This document shows positions 9,925 to 22,673 of a stretch of 64,000 bases of DNA, one piece after another (position 1 is the stretch's first letter; each line of letters begins with the position of its first letter). Location: the NCBI GenBank assembly GCA_027604705.1, contig JADHYV010000023.1, positions 62,001-126,000 of the forward strand. Reading direction: 5' to 3'. Both the position numbers and the translations under genes were made by a program. The stretch comes from Allomyces arbusculus. Its lineage: Eukaryota; Blastocladiomycota; Blastocladiomycetes; Blastocladiales; Blastocladiaceae. The notes beneath the pieces were generated by a model. It made no database searches and was not told the DNA's origin. It was given only the letters and a program-made list of their open reading frames with translations.

Positions 9925-12638
9925 ATGAGTGAATCCTGCAACGACCACCCCAACATCATGACCCAACCTGCTGCAAACACACGACGAGTCTCGCGACTGC
10001 CCGACCATGAAGCAGAACACCTGCGGTCGGCGCTCGTCATTTCGTCGCTGACCGACCTCGTGCTCGAACTCGTTTACAATGGTGTGCAGCGTCACCCCCG
10101 TCCCGAAATGTATCAATTATCGCGCGCGCTCACCAGAGGTTCGCCGAAAACAGCGATTGATGCGGGCGCGACACGCGTCGCCGTGGATATGGACCTGGCC
10201 GCGTTCCAAGTGACAGTCAAGGGCGACGGCGCCGGGTGCCATCCAGATGACATGGACAAGATATTCTTGCGGCACTGTTCGTGTGTTTTCTGGTGTTGAT
10301 GGAAGGAGGCGAACGCTTGCTCACGGCCGCCTCTGCTTGTGACGTCCCAGATTCGTCCAAGAACGCGACCCGCGCGGGCGAGACATACGGATTCCGCGGC
10401 GAAGGCTGGTATTACCCCGCGACTCGCTCGCTCACGCGCTCCGTTCACGGCGTCCCACCAACTCACCGTACCGTCCCGTACAGCCCTCGCCTCCATCGCG
10501 CAAATCGCCCTCGTGCAAATCACCAGCAAACGCGCCACCTCGCCCTGTGCGCACCGGCGCATCTACGGCCCGAATGGCGCACTCGCCTCCAGCACCCTCG
10601 CCCCTGATGTGGGCGCGCAGGGTGGGACGCACGGCACGGTCGTGCAATGCACCGACATCTTCCACCGGATCCCCGTGCGCCGCAACTTGCTCGTGCCGGC
10701 TCAGGAGGTGAACCGCGTCGCTGCGAGTCTGGAATTGGTTGCGATCATGGAGCCGGATGTGCACGTGTCGCTTGTGGACCGTGCGAAGGGGGTGACGGTG
10801 CTGGAATTGCCGAGGGCCGCGGGGAGGGTCGAGAGGTTGGCGCAGGTGCTGGGTGGTGGGGAGGTAAAGGTGCAGACACGTCGGTCGTGGAGTGCTTTGG
10901 TAGGGAAGGGAGGCTCACGTAGTCCTGGATGTAGGGCGTACACCGGGTTGATTTCGAACGCGGCCCCCTACGCGTGCACGCGGATGTGTTCAAGTCGCCC
11001 GAGGCGCTGCGCCTCGTGTATGTGAACAAGCGCGCGCGATCAAGCGGAAAGTTGGCCAAGGTGGTGCTAGATGCGATCCTCGCGCGGCACGAATCGGTGC
11101 GTTCGGTTGTCGCTGTCTGGTGGAGTAGACCCGCCGCCATCTTCACTCATGTCCCGAAGCCTTTCGATGCAGTCCCCATGGGGTTCATTTGCGACGTGCG
11201 GTGTGACCACGACTTGGCCGACGATGAGGTGCGCATGCTTTCGTTTAGATCGGTTCGCAATGGCGGCCGTTGACGTTGGGTGTTGAATGATGTGTAGACC
11301 AAGCTGATCGATCTGCTGAAGGCCTCACCCTCCGATGCGTCGCCAGACCACGATTCGGCGCCCGCTCCCATCGGCACGACACCCGAGCTCCTATCACCCT
11401 CCGGCGGCGGCCGACCAAGCGCTGGGCCCGCCCTTTTCGGCATCTCTTCGTCGCGGTCGTTCCGGGAACGCGTACCGAAATCGCGTCGCATGGTGAAGTC
11501 CCTCGAATCGACGGCGCGACGCGTTGATTCCGGCGTGCACGTGGACCCGCGATCGGGGAACTCGTACTGGGTGGGAGGCTCGAGTTCGTGCGGCGACAGC
11601 GGCAAGGAGGCACGGATCGACCGATCGATGCTGAAACGGCGCAAGATGAATGCAACTGTGGTGGCGCCCCCGAGCGCGATTTCGTGGACCGACAGCGGCA
11701 GCACGGCATTCGCGGGTCCCCCGTCATCGTCGTCTTGCTGCCCACCCGGTGGTGCCGCGGATTCACGTCCGGGTTTTGCTGGCTCAACCGTCGCGACTGT
11801 GCACTGGCCCGCGTGTGTCGTCGGCACGACCGAAATCCACTTACGCCGCGACGACATTCCGGCGATGCAGCTTCTTGCACAAGTGAACGACCAGTTTCTC
11901 GTCGGCAAGCACACGGTCACGGACCCGGCGACGCAGCGGCGCATGACGGTGATCATTGCTGTCGACCAGCATGCGGCCGATGAGCGCGTGCGGCTCGAGG
12001 AATTGCTGGACGCGGCGAAGGCGGCGCGGCTCGAGGCGATGCCGCTGGCCGAGCCCATCACGCTGGCGGTCCCCAACGGCGTGGCTGCGACGGAGCGCGC
12101 TGATATGCTTGCGCGGTGGGGGTTCCACGTCGAAGTCGCCGAAAGTTCCCCTTCAAGAAGCACCTACTTCCCTTCCCACCGCGCGACGCACGTCATCACC
12201 CGCGCTGTGCCGACGCTCTTCGCCGACCGGCTCACCGGGGACGCGGCAATTCTTCGTGCTGTCCTCGCCGATATTCTCGCCCCGACTGCGTCCGATCACG
12301 CGGTCCCGCCGCACTTGCTTGCACTGTACCAGTCCAAGGCGTGCCGGTCGGCCATTATGTTTGGGGACGTGCTCGATGACGTCGCGTGCCGCCGGCTCTT
12401 GGCGGCATTGGCACAGACAGCGTTCCCGTTCCAGTGTGCGCATGGGCGGCCGTCGCTGTGCCCCGTGCTTGTCATGGATCATGGCGATGTGGAGCAGGTG
12501 CAGGTGTGTAAGGATGGCGAGCCAGGCAGACTGGCCCCGCACCGCGCGCCCATGCTCGAAGGTGGGGTGCGGAGGAGAGTCGCTGGGTTGCGCGCGTTTT
12601 GTGCGCGGTATGTGCGGGGCGACCATGCTCACGGTTGA
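9925..12638 (+). CDS. MLH3: DNA mismatch repair endonuclease MLH3
   Basis: MutL homologue that pairs with MLH1 for meiotic crossover resolution and minor mismatch repair. Exons: 9925-10081, 10154-10276, 10351-10404, 10484-10863, 10935 to about 11100, about 11154-11228, 11298-12638. Joins give ELVYNAIDAGATRVAV, LRHYSSKNATRAG and YGFRGEALASIAQIALV, the GHL ATPase core. The C-terminus has the metal-binding endonuclease motif DQHAADERVRLEE, then ACRSAIMFGD and FPFQCAHGRPS, the last favouring MLH3 over PMS2. Two oddities: ATPase motif II reads VKGDGAG where MutL proteins have a DNGxG, so the first Asp is Gly; and the intron at 10405-10483 must start with GC to keep GEAL in frame. The gap at about 11100-11153 is inferred. 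Confidence 0.85.
10405..10483 (+). other. Apparent GC-AG intron in MLH3
   Basis: The invariant GEAL motif needs the codon GCC split as G (10404) plus CC (10484). The sequence after 10404 is gctggtatt, so the donor would be AG|GC. The acceptor is cgtacag at 10477-10483. The only nearby GT, six bases on, gives the wrong phase for the following ALASIAQI. The length is 79 nt, like other introns here. This is inference from phase and motif, not transcript data. Confidence 0.6.
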
Positions 12639-12682
12639 AATAACACAGATTCAGTTACCAACGTCGTGGATTTCAATTCTCC

Positions 12683-13480
12683 TCAGCGAATCATCCCATC
12701 CACAATCGTCGGCGCTGTCACGACCCCCGCGGCCGTCTTCATTGCGCAAAACTTGCCGTCCGCAGCACGAACGTACCCGGCAACCCCTTCCTTGTTCGTC
12801 TTCAAACCGACCTGCACGGCCTCCCAAATCTTGCGCTTCGGGTTCAACACGGCGTCCGGCGTGTCGCTTCCCTCCTCCAACGACTCGAACATCACCCGAT
12901 CCCCCGCCTTGGCCCCCGTCGGTGGCACGAGCAACTCCACCTTCCCCTCGCTTTCCGCACACAAGACCATCGCCTCCGACACGATCCCGCGCATTTTGGC
13001 GGGTTTCAGGTTGGCGACCACGACACAGTGCTTGTTGATGAGGTCCGCGAGGGGGACGTACTTGACGAGGCCACTCACGACCGTGCGCGGCGAGGACTCA
13101 CCGAGGTCCATGGTCTCGACATAGAGCGAGTCAGCGTTCTCATGGATGCGTGCCTCGAGGATGTGCGCGACTCGAATGTCGACGCGGGTCACATCAACAG
13201 TAGCAGGGTCGGCGGGTGGAATGGCGGCCTTGGGTGCTTTTTTGGGTTTGGTAGCAACGGGCGTGGCGGGGTTGAACGTGCTCGGGTCGGCCGCGACGGC
13301 CGTGGTGGACGACGACCAGCGGTGCGGGACCGCCCGGGTCTGGAAAACACGTCAAGTGATCAGTGATCAGGACCGCATCACGAGGAAATCAAGGCATGGA
13401 GGCACCACCGTCGTGCCGGTCAAGGACCTCGCGACCGAGGTTCGCGCAGCTTGCCGAAAGGGTTGAAGAAATAGCGGCAT
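12683..13480 (-). CDS. EMAP-II/Arc1-type tRNA-binding protein, likely mitochondrial
   Basis: Two exons on the minus strand, 13480-13409 and 13339-12683, joined in phase 0 across a 69-nt intron, give about 242 residues. Exon 1 encodes MPLFLQPFRQAARTSVARSL, an Arg/Ser/Ala-rich amphipathic leader without acids, typical of a mitochondrial presequence. A short Pro/Lys-rich linker precedes the tRNA-binding OB domain starting DVTRVDIRVAHILEARIHEN, with VVSGLVKYVPL, NLKPAKMRGIVSEAMVL and the EMAP-II-specific C-terminal extension. Homologues (Arc1, AIMP1, the C-terminal parts of MetRS/TyrRS) deliver tRNA to synthetases, usually in the cytosol. No catalytic synthetase domain is visible. The fold call is secure; the compartment is inferred. 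Confidence 0.8.
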
Positions 13481-15259
<1,779 letters not shown>

Positions 15260-15609
15260 AGTATTTATCGCACGACCCCCTGGATTCCCACGGGCTCGTG
15301 TTCCCCGTCGGGGGTCTTTTTGTGAATATTTTTTTGCGAATTTACAGCATAGTTATCCACCACCACGACGCGGCGAGCGTGAAGCAAGACAGAGAAGAGT
15401 GGAGAACAGCGCAGCGTGAACGAATGACCATTCGAAAGGTCTGCGCTGCTCGAGCTGTGATGTTTCCGACACAAGTCTGACGCGGTCCACGCCACAAGAT
15501 CACCCAGCGCGTCGTCACGACCAAGTCTGCACCATCCTCCTCATCCAACTCCATCTTCATCTTTCCTGGTCAATTCATCAAGCAAGGCCGAACAAAACTC
15601 GCTGCAACC
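15260..15609. other. Intergenic, ADK 3' end to PAAF1 5' leader
   Basis: 350 bases with short T-rich runs just after ADK (about 15317-15335) that may be part of its 3' end, then the promoter side of PAAF1. No gene recognised. Confidence 0.5.
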
Positions 15610-17344
15610 ATGTCAACTGAGACGCACTTCTTGCCATCAATTACCGTGCAAGCCGACTGGCCCGCCGTTGTCGCCGACGTGGCGAATACTGGCAAGCCCG
15701 AGTCGTTTTGGGTCAGCATCTACTACAACAGCGCCATTGTCGAGTCGCTGCACGGCTCAATCACCGTGCGCCGCAAGTACACGACCAATGATCTCTATTT
15801 TGAGGGCGGCGAAGAACTCGATGCGACGCTCGACAAGGACCACATGATGCTGCGCGTGAGCATCAAGGATACGCGCAAGTGGCCCGCCATGGCATGGACT
15901 GTGGTCGCGCCGCGCGTGTCGACAGCGGCACCGGCCGCAGGGCGGAATGACGAAAAGTTGGATTTTGTGAGGCCACCGCCGACGGCGGTACGGACTGTGG
16001 AATCAGGTGGATGCATCGTCGAGTGATCGCTCATGGAAAGTATGTTTGTAGATCAACGCGGTGGACCTGTCGCCGTCGGGGGAGCTGATCGCGTACGGCG
16101 CGGACCGTGGATTGATTCGGGTGCTCGACGCGCAAGACGGATCCATTCGGGTTCGTTCGCTTGTTCAACTCTAACGTTACAGGGTGAGCGCTTTCCGCTC
16201 ACAATCTTATGATTCGCATTGCAGCGCGAACTCGAAGGGCACGTCGGCGACGTCCTCCGTGTACGATTTTTCCCGTCGGGCCAAGTCCTGCTGTCGACGA
16301 GCAACGACTTGACGGCGCGCATTTGGTCGGTGCTTGATGGATCGTGTCCACGGGTACTTAAGGGACACACTGGGCGTACGTTGTACCCTCCCGCATCAAT
16401 GGAGTTGTGTTTCGTTGAGCTCCTAGCTCACGATCCGCTTTGCTCTCCAGGGATCACGGATAGCCACATGCTGCTTCGCGGGAAACGAGTCATCAGTACG
16501 TCCTTTGCATGAAATTCACACGACCACCTGTTTTCGAATGTCTGTTTACGGCGCTTTGTTTCCCTAGCCACGTCGCGCGACGGGTCGGCCAAGATCTGGG
16601 AGTGCGCAAGTGCGGAATGCAAGAGCACGTTGGCGCTACGTGACCCGATCAACGAAATGGCGCTCTTGAAAATGGCCACGTACGATCCGACGCGATACCA
16701 AGAAGGTGCGCGACTCCTTTGTGCTGCTGCTGCTCTATCAAGCTCGCCGTTATTTAACTTTCGCGTTATTAGACTCGCCCAACGCGAGCGACGAGGACCT
16801 CTACCTCGGCATTTTCGCGTGCGACTCGGGTCTCGTCAAGGGCGTGCACTTGTCGACGCAGGAGACGATGTTTGAGTGCAGCTACCCGCGCCCCGCCAAC
16901 ACGGTGGACGTGCTCGACGGCACGACGCTCGCGGTCGGATACGAGGACGGCGCTGTCATTTTCTGGGACATGCACGCGGGGTTCGTTTGTGCTTGTTTTG
17001 TTCGCTCACATCGAATCATTGCGAAAGTAATCTTCTCCACCCGTATTTTTAGCCAGGAGGTCGCGTCGCTTCAGGCGTCCAAGACGGCCGTCCTGCAAGT
17101 CCGCTCGCTGGACTCGCGCCGCGTCGTGATTGCGAGCGCGGATGGCCTGCTGTTTGTGGTGGCGTGGAGCAGGAACGACGGCAACGTCGCAATCGAAAGC
17201 GTGCTCACGGGCAACGACTTGGATCCGGTCTATGCGGTCGCGGTGCATGGCGGGCGCGGCCGAGTCGTGGCGGCGGGACGGGATGGGAACGTGCGCGCTT
17301 ACGAGCTTGGTGCGCTTTCTGCAGCAGCAGCTCCAAGCCAATGA
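15610..17344 (+). CDS. PAAF1: Proteasomal ATPase-associated factor 1 (PAAF1/Rpn14)
   Basis: WD40 chaperone that binds proteasomal ATPase subunits during 19S base assembly. Seven exons can be joined by phase; the first intron is 15988-16051. Joined text includes INAVDLSPSGELIAYGADRG, then RELEGHVGDVLRVRFFPSGQ, GHTGRITDSHMLLRGKRVI, TTSRDGSAKIWECASAECKS, YQEDSPNASDEDLYLGIF and HAGQEVASLQASK, finishing LTGNDLDPVYAVAVHGG with a last WD blade GRDGNVRAYEL. These match PAAF1 blade by blade, including the diagnostic DPVY. The 126-residue N-terminal exon is divergent, as in other members. The 3' end lies 185 bases before an opposing pseudogene. Confidence 0.88.
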
Positions 17345-17529
17345 GCCATCAAAGGAATTTGGTATTGGGCGACGCACAGGCCGCCATCTTGAATATGGTG
17401 TATGTTTGTGATCGATGATAATTGATGAGGTTGGAGGAATTGCAACCTCGTGTCACATTATCAGTCAGGTGCTCCAGGAATGGTCCAACCAATAACGGAG
17501 AGGCATTGTTGGGAAGCAAGAGGACAATC

Positions 17530-18565
17530 TTAACAATAAATAGATCCTGAACAATAATTGAAAGACGACGACAGCGCCCGAATGCGCAGAGGGCGCGTTT
17601 GCACTTGACAATTCCTCGTTTGCACGTCCATGGACACTCGGATCTTCTGCAACAGCTGTGCACTGTGCGGACCCTTGAATGAAGCGTACAGGATACGTTG
17701 AAATGAGACGCCGCGCGCTATGCATGATGTCGAGCCTATTTGGCAGCGGCCACGACTTAATTCGATAATGTCGTACTGCGCCAGTTTTGGTGCGCGCGGT
17801 ACAATTGCGGGCTCGTCTTTGAACCAAACGTCTATGCAGAGAGTCATGGACTCGAGGGCAAGTGGTGTGCGTTGGCCAACAGCGTCAAAGAAGAACGCGG
17901 TGGTCATTAGCAATTCGAGCGACGGAAAACAAATGTCGAGCAACGGAAAACAAATGTCGAGCGGGCCGAGCGCATTGGAGATGGCTGTGTCGTTTGGGTC
18001 ACAGTTGATCGGATTGTCGACGGGCAAGTCCTTCAGGTGCGGAAGTCGCGCGAGATGAAGCATTTGCGCCCGCGTGAGGTGCACGAAATTGATGTCCTCT
18101 TCCTGCTCATACTCCCTGTCAGCGACGCGAGCGACGTCAAGTACAGGAGCGCGTGACAACAATGCACGTGGTCCTCACCGTCCCACGATGCCAGCAACAG
18201 ATGCGGCAGGTTTGCGGCCAGGAGTGGTGCACGAGGTGCAACAAGCTGCGTGACCTTGTCGTTGTTCAGCGACTTGCCTGCGAGCCAGATCAGCACCGAT
18301 GACAGCAACATTGCATGGCGAAACTGCGGAAGTACTGCGGGAATCCGTCACGCATCCAGATAGCAGTTTGGTGGAGAGCCGAAAAGTCGTTATCGTCATT
18401 GTGACCAACGCCTATCGAGTCGCCAATAGTGAGCGATCCGACACGGGTCAGGCACTGCGCAAAGCGACGGAGCATTGTCGAGTTGTAGGCGAGGTCTCCA
18501 GCAACCACAGCTGGAGTGAGCCATTGAATCAGTTTTGTTTGGGTGAGGAAATTAGAACTGAGCAA
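17530..18565 (-). pseudogene. F-box/LRR-like tandem copy A, truncated
   Basis: Lowest-coordinate of three minus-strand relatives. Recognisable blocks in order are MLRRFAQCLTRVGSLTIGDS, LIWLAGKSLNNDKVTQLVAP, YEQEEDINFVHLTRAQMLHL and ARLPHLKDLPVDN, each the counterpart of a block in copies B and C. The blocks fall in different frames, so at least two frameshifts (near 18300 and 18110) separate them. The 5' part, including the F-box-like N-terminus, is absent. An internal 21-bp duplication adds a second LDICFP. The family appears to be a leucine-rich-repeat protein without catalytic residues. A functional role for this copy is unlikely. Confidence 0.6.
17922..17963. repeat. 21-bp tandem duplication inside copy A
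   Basis: Two adjacent 21-base units differing at one position. On the minus strand they encode a repeated LDICFP heptad. Copies B and C have a single counterpart (DTCF and DRCF), so the duplication postdates the split from them. Confidence 0.8.
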
Positions 18566-18829
18566 TCAGAATGACATATGTGCTTGGCTGATGATTTGTG
18601 TTGCAGCGCAGCTCCGCAACAACATCATGCCTTCCTTCCAGGCTTGCTGGGCAATTTTACAAAAGACATCATCGTGGGAATCGTGCAACATCACTTTCAC
18701 GACAGTCATTGAAAAAAATCACAATCACACCGCCTGAACCCGCAAATCACACACATCCACTTTGTCATTCCGTGCCAATCGAATGGACTGCAACAGCGGT
18801 GCATTCGAACAAATCCGCAGCTGCGATTC

Positions 18830-20450
18830 GGTCACTCAAAACGTCGAAAAGAGACGATCGTCGTGCTCGAACACGTCGCTGCGCTTCTTTGGTAACGGCC
18901 ATTGTCCTGCAAACATGACAATATCGGAATGCACCAGTTTGGTTGCACGCGGCACAATCGCCAGCGTCCCCCTAGACGAGTCGTGCAAGGAAATGCAGAG
19001 CGTCATGAACTCGAGGGCCAGCAGAGGGTGTTCGCCAATGACGTCAAAAAATCTTGAGGTGGTTACGAGCGACACAAGCGATGGAAACAGGTGTCCAAAG
19101 GGTCGAGCCCATCAGAGTTTGTGGACAGAATCACAGGTTCTGTGCCGGATAGGTCCAGGACAGGCAAACACAGGTACTTGAGGGAAGGCAAGCGCGCGAG
19201 GTGGAGCACCTGTGCGTATGAGAGGTTCACTTGTTCAACATCCTCTTCCCGCTCATACTCCCCCGTCAGCGACACGAGTGATGTCAAATTCATAAGCGCT
19301 TTGCACCATTGAACCCAGTCGCCTCCCCACGACGCCAGCGATGAATGGGTTAGGTTTGGAACCAGCTGGGGGGCGCGCAAGACAGCGAGCTGCGTTACAC
19401 TGTCTTCCAACGACTTGCCAAACAGCCAGGTCAGCACTGACGGGGAAAACTTCGCGTCCCGCAATTGCCCAAGGGCGCCTGGGAAGGCAGCATGTATCAG
19501 GGAGGCTGCCTCGTGAAGGGCAGGAATTTCGACTGGGTTGTGGCCAACCGAGCAGCCAATAACGAGCGATTCGACGTGGGTTAGGCAGCGCGCAAAGCGG
19601 CAAACCATCGCCAAATCCCACGAAAAATGTAAAACACCAACGAGCTCGAGCACGCGGCACTTTGGCATTTCCGGAATCGCTGGAATAATGACCTCGCGGT
19701 TGTATGAATCCAATTTGATGCGAAACGTCGTGACATTGGGCAGCGTCGGAACAGCGGACAAGTACGACAAGTCACTCCTATTACTGCTGGGAAGCACGTC
19801 CACCGTGCGGAGACGCGGGGAGACGCTCGGGTGCGCCAAAATGGACAGGACAGTGGCGTATGGCCCGTCTTTCAGAAATAACGTGCGACAGATTCTGCAG
19901 ACGCGGCAACACCGACGCCAAAGACATGCATTGCGTGTGAGCATCCTCGACTGGCCCTTTCAGACGCAACTTGGAGTGATCAAACTGGTTTTGCAAGTTA
20001 TGAACTTGCAGCGAACAAACCAAAGATGTGGGCACTGTCATGTAGCAGAGCCCGTCATTTGAGGGGCCCGTGCTGCTCGGTTCTTGATCAATAAAAAGTG
20101 AGTTGTTTGCGTCGTCGTCGAGCCGAACCCTACAAAAACCAAAGGCGTGTTGCATGTCGCCCAGCTGATGCCCCAATTTAAATCACAACGTTCCCCTCCT
20201 CATTAAGTACGCGAAGCATGGCAAACTGTTGCACGAGTGCTCGACAAGACCAATATGCGGCCGAGCGACAGGTTCGAGCGAAATGGGCAAGGTCCCGCGC
20301 GACGTGGGCGCGTCCTTTGGCATTCCGTAGCATCACGTCTGGTTGGTGCGGGTCGTGCGTCAAAAAGTCGACAATGATCTCAAGAGCTAACACCGGGAGA
20401 GCGCCAAAAGTCACTTGTTGAATCAATTGCGGCAAGTCGTTGCTCATGGC
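18830..20450 (-). pseudogene. F-box/LRR-like tandem copy B, most complete
   Basis: Begins at the minus-strand ATG near 20450 with MSNDLPQLIQQVTFGALPVL then ALEIIVDFL and DLAHFARTCRSAAYWS, an F-box-like layout (Leu-Pro start, EII helix, ARTCR helix). Downstream blocks are FGFCRVRLDDDANNSLF, YMTVPTSLVCSLQVHNLQN, KCRVLELVGVLHFSWDLAMV, LTWLFGKSLEDSVTQLA, YAQVLHLARLPSLKYLCLPV and a tail ending RLFSTF. The reading frame breaks after NEEGNVVI, again near 19940, and near 19070, and copies B and C break at similar places. An intron at one break is possible. An SCF substrate adaptor would be the family role. I call it a probable pseudogene, though it may be a misread multi-exon gene. Confidence 0.5.
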
Positions 20451-20490
20451 GTGGTGGTGGTTGCTGCTATCCAGTGCGTGGCAGCAGTTC

Positions 20491-22075
20491 CTACATTCGC
20501 GCATGTGAAGGCGAGTTGTTCACCCGATACGTTGAGAACCTTTGTTCACCCCTGCTCAGCTCGTAGAGAACATCCGACAGCGGCAGCTCTCTCTCAAACA
20601 AAACTATATGGTATCGCGCCGATTGTTGGCGCCCGTGGTACCACCACCAGCACATCCTCGTCCCTTCCTCCGATGAAACAATCAGCGTCAGGGATTCGAG
20701 ACCCGACAGTTGGCAGCTTCCAATCGCGCCAAAAAAGTGAGGGGTCGTCACGAGCGACACAATCGACCTAAAACACCTGTCGTGCGATCTGAGAGTATGA
20801 GAAATGGCTGGTTCGGTCGGACCACCATCAGCCAGAACAGGCAGGTCTGGGTCCTTGAGATGCGGTAAACGCGCGAGGTGGAGCACTTGCGCATGCGTGA
20901 GGGCCAGCAAATCAATGCCATCGGACTGCCCGCACTCGCCCTTCAGTGACACGAGCGCCGCCAAGTCCATGAGTGTATGGCAATGCCGCGCCTCGTCCCC
21001 GTTCTCCCATTGCTCGGGCACAAACGACAAGTGCGTCAAGGTTGGAGCCAAGAGCGGGATGCAAGGCGCAATGAGCTGCTTGACCACAGCATCCATCAGC
21101 GACTTTCCCGCAGACCAGGTCAACACTGAAGCAGGGTTATTTGCGCGATGCAAATGCCCAAGCAGATCCGGAAACTCAGCGTGCATTCGAACAGCAGCCT
21201 CATAGAGAGTGGGAATGTCACTCAATTCGATATCGACAGTTGTCACTGTAGCCATCCGAGCTGAGCGTTTCAATACGGGCCAGACACTGCGCAAACGACG
21301 GATCAGTGTCAGATCGTCTGCAAAGTCCAAATCACCAAACAGCTCGAGCACACGGCGTTGCGGCATATCCGAGATAGCATAGATGTCAACCTCGCGGTGA
21401 TAATCCATGTCCGGCCACTTGATGCAAAACGCGGTAACGTTGGGAAGCGTTGGGAGAGCGACCAGGTATGATCAGTCGCTCCCAAAGACCTGGGAATCAT
21501 GTCGACCGTGTGGAGACGCGGGACAATGTCTGAATGCGACAGAATGGAGACAAAAGCAGCATGCCGCACATCATCGAGAAAAAAAACACGTGCGGCAGGT
21601 TCCGCAGACGGGGCAACACCGACGCCAAAGACAAGCGTTACGCGTGAGCGTCTTCGACCGGCCCTTTCAGATGCAACTTGAAGTGATCAAAATGGGTCGG
21701 CAAGTTCTGAACCTGCAGCGAATGAACCCATGATGCGGGTACCGTCATGCAGCAGCGCCCGCCACTCGCGCCCTGCAGCTCATGACCAAACAATATTGAA
21801 TTGCTTGCTTCTTCGAGCGATTTGCGTTCGCCTTCTTCGAGCAGAATCCGGCAAAAACCAAGAATAATGTCGCTGCCGCCACGTTCGTACCCAAGCTCAA
21901 TCGCAACATCGTGGCCTCCAGGTCGAGCACGCGAAGCATGGCAAACCGACGCACGAGAGCCCGACGAGCTCATAGCGCGCGCGAGCGACAGGTTCGAGCC
22001 AGGCGGGCAAAGTCGCGCACAATGCGTTTCTGCTGCTTGGCCTGCAGCGACGTGACTGGTTCATCTGTTTAATAG
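20491..22075 (-). pseudogene. F-box/LRR-like tandem copy C
   Basis: Third minus-strand copy. It starts inside the F-box-like helix (VRDFARLARTCRSRAL, about 22030-21980), lacks the first 30 or so residues seen in copy B, and has an in-frame TGA directly after RSRAL where B reads YWSCRALV. It then shows LVRRFAMLRVLDLEA and, in another frame, FGHELQGASGGRCCMTVPAS and QVQNLPTHFDHFKLHLKG. The 3' half from 21408 to 20491 is open for about 300 codons, including VLTWSAGKSLMDAVVKQLIA and LTHAQVLHLARLPHLKD. Identity to B is clear by eye but far from complete, so the duplication is not recent. Confidence 0.55.
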
Positions 22076-22673
22076 TCGACAATGGTAGGGTGGGGAGCGT
22101 CGGTAGGGTGGCGAGCATCTCCCGTTGCTGAGATTGCGGACAGTTATTGATCACAGTGCCGTCGTTTCCCTGGTTACGATCAGACCAGCAGATAACAAAC
22201 ATCATGGTTGCATGGAACTCAATCTATCCGTTCGCAACTGCCTTCACGATTTGACCAACCAGGCTATCAACGTCACCAGTCTCCGTTTCGGCATCCCCGA
22301 TGCTCTCCACTCAGATAATCTACGTTTGCCGTCGTTGCTGATATCGAGATGCAGAGTTTGAGGAGATCTTGGTGGTTGATGTGTTGGGACTGAAGTCGCT
22401 CACCCCTTGCAGTGTGACGTGGACTGTTGGCCAAAACGACGCGATCACACAACTCCGTCGGCCTGCTGTGCTGTATCCCCGACGGGCGCCATTTGTACTA
22501 CCGCACTGTGATGATGAAAAAGAATTCTCATGGCGCACAAAATGCCGGAGCGGCTCCTTCTCCCCACACTATCCGCCCGTTTCGGCCGCGTGCTCGCTGG
22601 TCAGCACGACTCCCAAGCAACTTGAAGCGACCACAAGAACGGCATTCTCAACAGCGTCATCTCGTCGCTCACC
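22076..22673. other. Gene-poor flank between F-box copies and INSIG-like gene
   Basis: About 600 bases. A plus-strand frame near 22200-22361 reads INVTSLRFGIPDALHSDN and another near 22370-22560 continues without a family match. I could not join them into a convincing protein. The last 100 bases lead into the INSIG-like start codon. Confidence 0.4.

Noticed and set aside
17530-22075. A transposon or viral fossil as the cause of the decayed region
   Set aside because: No terminal repeats, target duplications, reverse transcriptase, integrase, transposase or capsid-like text. The blocks are shared F-box/LRR-like host sequence.
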